From positions 1 to 6,723 of the forward strand of contig JAGHUB010000223.1 of the NCBI GenBank assembly GCA_018065025.1: 6,723 nucleotides of DNA, read 5' to 3'. Made by a program: the position numbers and the translations under genes. Below are positions 6,409 to 6,723 of the stretch, in pieces. The first letter of the stretch is position 1. Every line of letters begins with the position of its first letter. Origin of the DNA: Candidatus Equihabitans merdae (lineage in GTDB: Bacteria > Bacillota > Clostridia > Lachnospirales > Lachnospiraceae). The notes under the pieces are model-generated. The model made no database searches. It was not told the origin of the DNA and worked only from the letters and a program-made list of their open reading frames with translations.

Positions 6409-6723
6409 TCAGCCTTCCTCTTCTGCCAGTTCCTTAACGGCATTGATGGCAATCAGAACTTCTTCCTCAGTGTTGAACCAGTTAAAACTGAAGCGAACAG
6501 CTCCCTGTTTTACAGTTCCCAGAGTCTCATGCATCAAAGGTGCACAGTGGCCACCGGGGCGGGTCTGAATCTCATAATCTACGTACAAAACATCGCTGAC
6601 TTCACCGGAATCATAATCGCGGATGTTCAAAGAGACGATAGGTGCACGCTCCGTTTTGGAAAAATCACCATAGATTGTGATTCCCTGTATATCCTTAACC
6701 CCATCGTAAAATGCTCTGGCCAG
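6409..6723 (-). CDS. Class V aminotransferase / cysteine-desulfurase-like PLP enzyme, C-terminal part (5' end outside window)
   Basis: The frame is open to the right edge, giving the last 104 residues of a fold-type I PLP enzyme. The diagnostic segment is IQTRPGGHCAPLMHETLGT, followed by GAVRFSFNWFNTEEE and a closing helix. This resembles the C-terminal domain of class V aminotransferases and the cysteine-desulfurase-like group found in Firmicutes, in which the Arg before the Gly-Gly-His-Cys run is expected to bind the substrate carboxylate. The PLP lysine and other active-site residues lie beyond the window. A TTG near 6630 is internal, not a start, because homology-like sequence (an FYDG segment, then a GDFSKTERAPIVS stretch) continues upstream of it. 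The stop is five bases from the activase ATG, so both are in one transcript. Whether it acts as a cysteine desulfurase or as another lyase cannot be decided here. Confidence 0.9.
   Translation of the reverse strand: MARAFYDGVKDIQGITIYGDFSKTERAPIVSLNIRDYDSGEVSDVLYVDYEIQTRPGGHCAPLMHETLGTVKQGAVRFSFNWFNTEEEVLIAINAVKELAEEEG

Overview
The window reads as chromosomal DNA from an anaerobic, mid-GC Gram-positive bacterium, most likely a gut-type Clostridia such as a Lachnospiraceae relative. The basis is purine-rich AGAGGAA-type ribosome binding sites, a consensus-like sigma-A promoter, a typical lipoprotein signal, a Firmicutes-style GH2 beta-galactosidase tail, and an oxygen-sensitive acyl-CoA dehydratase activase beside a class V PLP enzyme. 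The genus is a guess from protein style, not a measurement.

Plus strand, 3-3732: the C-terminal third of a LacZ-type beta-galactosidase, cut by the left edge. A 111-base gap follows, with a strong promoter (TTGACA, 16 bases, TATACT). Next come a cytosolic two-domain protein (ParB-like N-domain plus a BMP/nucleoside-binding-type domain) and a small calcineurin-like metallophosphoesterase. The ParB/BMP gene carries an apparent one-base deletion near 2990. If it is restored, the protein runs to 640 residues and its stop overlaps the phosphoesterase start as ATGA, the mark of a translationally coupled pair.

Minus strand, 3719-5504: a two-gene unit of unknown function. A lipoprotein with two apparently duplicated halves is followed 40 bases later by a soluble protein with cysteine clusters at both ends. 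The latter's 3' end overlaps the phosphoesterase 3' end by 14 bases, tail to tail, so no intergenic terminator separates the two.

Minus strand, 5591-6723: the end of another operon, with the C-terminus of a class V aminotransferase/cysteine-desulfurase-like enzyme (cut by the right edge), then a complete 2-hydroxyacyl-CoA dehydratase activase, closed by a clear intrinsic terminator.

There is no CRISPR array, tRNA, rRNA, insertion sequence or phage gene, and no gene-free stretch above 120 bases. The most interesting unit is the ParB-like/BMP protein coupled to the metallophosphoesterase. It suggests an intracellular nucleoside or nucleotide-linked function rather than transport, but that function is inference.
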